NCBI GenBank assembly: GCA_945928315.1
Contig: CAMENN010000007.1
Span: forward strand, 1 to 48,592
DNA from: an uncultured Clostridia bacterium
Lineage (GTDB): Bacteria; Bacillota; Clostridia; Christensenellales; Aristaeellaceae
Direction of reading: 5' to 3'
Length of the DNA stretch: 48,592 nucleotides
Part shown: one piece after another, positions 47,322 to 48,592 of the stretch
How positions within the stretch are numbered: position 1 is the stretch's first letter
Layout of the letters: the number at the start of each line of letters is the position of its first letter
Notes under the pieces: model-generated
Told to the model about the DNA's origin: nothing
Database searches by the model: none
Seen by the model: the letters and a program-made list of their open reading frames with translations, nothing else
Made by a program: the position numbers and the translations under genes

Positions 47322-48592
47322 TCACACCTCGGCGCCGGGCGCGTCCTGCGCGCCCTCCCCGTCCTCCGCCTGCACAGCGGCCTGCTCCGCCTGCACGGCC
47401 TCCTGCTGCTCCTCCTCGGGCAGCAGCGCGGCGCGCGCGTCCGCCTCGGTGATCTCACAGAGCATCTCGCGCGTGATCTCGCCCTCCGCGTTCGCCAGCC
47501 GGTTCGCCTGCGCCTGCACGAGCTTTTCGAGCGTGTTGCGCATGCCGCGCGCGTTGCCGAAATCAAGCCGCTCGGAGAGCGTCATCGCCGTGAGCATGCC
47601 GCGCACGACCGCGTCGGCGGCCTCGGAAACGGCATAGCCCTGCCGCTTCGCGTTCATGTGCAGGATGTCCATCAGCTCGTCGTCCGTGTAGTCGGCGAAG
47701 TCGATGTACTTGTTGAATCGGGAGATGAGGCCTGGGTTCGCCGTCAGGAAGTCGTGCATCTCGTCCGTGTAGCCCGCGACGATGACCACCAGATCGTCCC
47801 GGTGATCCTCCATGAGCTTGACGAGCGTGTCGATCGCCTCGCGGCCGAAGTCGTTGTCCATGCCCTTGCGCGCGAGCGCGTACGCCTCGTCGATGAACAG
47901 GATGCCGCCCAGCGCGCTGTTCACCACGTCGGTGACCTTGCCCGCCGTCTGGCCGACATAGCCCGCGACGAGCCCGCTGCGGTCCGTCTCGACGAGCTGG
48001 CCCTTGGAGAGGAAGCCCAGCTGCTTGTAGATCTTGGCGACCAGGCGGGCGACGGTCGTCTTGCCCGTGCCGGGGTTGCCGGTGAAGACCATGTGGAAGC
48101 TCATGTCCATGACCTTGAGGCCGTGGCTCTCGCGCATCTTGCGCACCTTGATCAGGTTGATGAGCGAATTGACCTCGCGCTTGACGTCCTTAAGGCCGAT
48201 GAGCCCGTTCAGCTCCTCCATCAGCTCGTCAAGCGACTTCTCCGGCTCCTCCTTCTTCTGCTGGGGCTTCTGCACCGCCTCGCCCTGCGCGGGCGCCTTC
48301 TCCTCCGGCACGTCGCGCAGCGTCGCCTCCTGCGTGCTCGAATGGCGGTTGGCTGCACGGGTCATCAGGAACGTACGCAGGCTCCCGGCATAGCTGGTGA
48401 TGAAGTTCAGCTCGCGCCCGGAGAGGTCGCCGTCGGCCTCCGCGGCGGTATAGAGCAGCTTCGACACGCCGTCCACGAACTGCTGGGCGCTCTGCGTGCC
48501 GTCCTTGTCGTCCATCGCCACGCAGCAGCGCAGCAGAAGCGGCGTGCCCTCGGCGAACGAGCGGTTCTTGTAGCCGATGTTCAGCGCGGACT
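47322..48592 (-). CDS. CbxX/CfqX-type AAA+ ATPase with TerB-like N-terminal region, 5' end outside window
   Basis: The reading frame stays open to the right edge, so the start is not visible; a GTG at 48521 is in frame but has no ribosome site and cuts into a conserved-looking segment. About 423 residues are seen. The first 75 resemble a TerB-like helical domain (AAEADGDLSGRELNFI). A Lys/Glu/Gln-rich linker follows, then one AAA+ domain: Walker A GNPGTGKTT, Walker B GILFIDEAYAL, sensor and Arg-finger region NPGLISRFNKYIDF, and the GNARGMRNTLE motif of CbxX. The C-terminal 35 residues are Glu/Gln/Ala-rich. The role is unknown; CbxX relatives include rubisco activases and type VII secretion ATPases. 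Confidence 0.88.
   Translation of the reverse strand, partial: SALNIGYKNRSFAEGTPLLLRCCVAMDDKDGTQSAQQFVDGVSKLLYTAAEADGDLSGRELNFITSYAGSLRTFLMTRAANRHSSTQEATLRDVPEEKAPAQGEAVQKPQQKKEEPEKSLDELMEELNGLIGLKDVKREVNSLINLIKVRKMRESHGLKVMDMSFHMVFTGNPGTGKTTVARLVAKIYKQLGFLSKGQLVETDRSGLVAGYVGQTAGKVTDVVNSALGGILFIDEAYALARKGMDNDFGREAIDTLVKLMEDHRDDLVVIVAGYTDEMHDFLTANPGLISRFNKYIDFADYTDDELMDILHMNAKRQGYAVSEAADAVVRGMLTAMTLSERLDFGNARGMRNTLEKLVQAQANRLANAEGEITREMLCEITEADARAALLPEEEQQEAVQAEQAAVQAEDGEGAQDAPGAEV

Noticed and set aside
48519-48521. GTG at 48521 as the true start of the CbxX-type gene
   Set aside because: The frame continues to the window edge with a plausible helical domain and there is no ribosome site before the GTG.

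Overview
The window is a dense, GC-rich stretch of a bacterial chromosome whose gene content points to an endospore-forming member of the Clostridia. It carries spoIVB-spo0A, sigG with ymxH and nrdR, spoIIP, a YtqB-type methylase, a clostridial Na+-pumping biotin decarboxylase and consensus sigma-A promoters. The high GC at third codon positions throws up long antisense reading frames, which I have left out. No rRNA, tRNA, CRISPR array, insertion sequence or phage gene is visible. The first gene (oadB-like) and the last (CbxX-type AAA+) run off the window edges.

Layout, left to right. 1-2905 (minus): Na+-translocating acyl-CoA decarboxylase (carboxyltransferase, gamma, biotin carrier, beta). 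3083-4808 (minus): YtqB-like methylase and an unknown exported protein. 4947-5801 (plus): Mrp/NBP35 Fe-S carrier ATPase. 5898-8097 (minus): two secreted SH3b proteins. 8183-11668 (minus): amino-acid ABC importer with an M20 peptidase, behind a perfect consensus promoter. 11949-12533: XRE regulator fused to a desulfoferrodoxin-like module. 12684-16670 (minus): MarR plus a heterodimeric ABC exporter with twin operators. 16771-18790 (minus): TetR plus MATE pump. 18934-23553: sporulation block. 23707-24522: Cys-rich probable spore coat protein.

24618-27639 (minus) is the most unusual locus: a ZorA-like ion-channel motor with a long coiled-coil tail, a ZorB/MotB-like OmpA stator protein and a small anchored exported protein, divergent from a MarR gene. 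The nucleases and helicases of the known Zorya anti-phage systems are absent. 28604-33749 holds a broken enolase-superfamily fragment, a CapD/WbpM-type sugar-nucleotide dehydratase, galactokinase, and MarR-DegV. 33797-36503 (minus) is a housekeeping operon: a fused NadD-YqeK protein, RsfS, a NusG domain II protein and a Gx transporter. 36649-42647 holds a membrane Mrr-like protein, a TrmN6-type methylase, a SpoIID/LytB protein with seven SH3b repeats, and ApbE.

42648-43301 contains no credible protein gene. It holds nested hairpins and a probable standalone structured RNA with a perfect consensus promoter and a terminator-like hairpin. 43302-48592 (minus) holds a stalk-domain lipoprotein, an exported alpha/beta hydrolase, an ABC-F ATPase and the partial AAA+ gene.

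Points most worth a second look: the three-gene ZorAB-like cassette, a Spo0A whose receiver has lost most of its phosphorylation pocket, the HTH-desulfoferrodoxin fusion with one iron ligand replaced, and the unassigned RNA near 43.1 kb.
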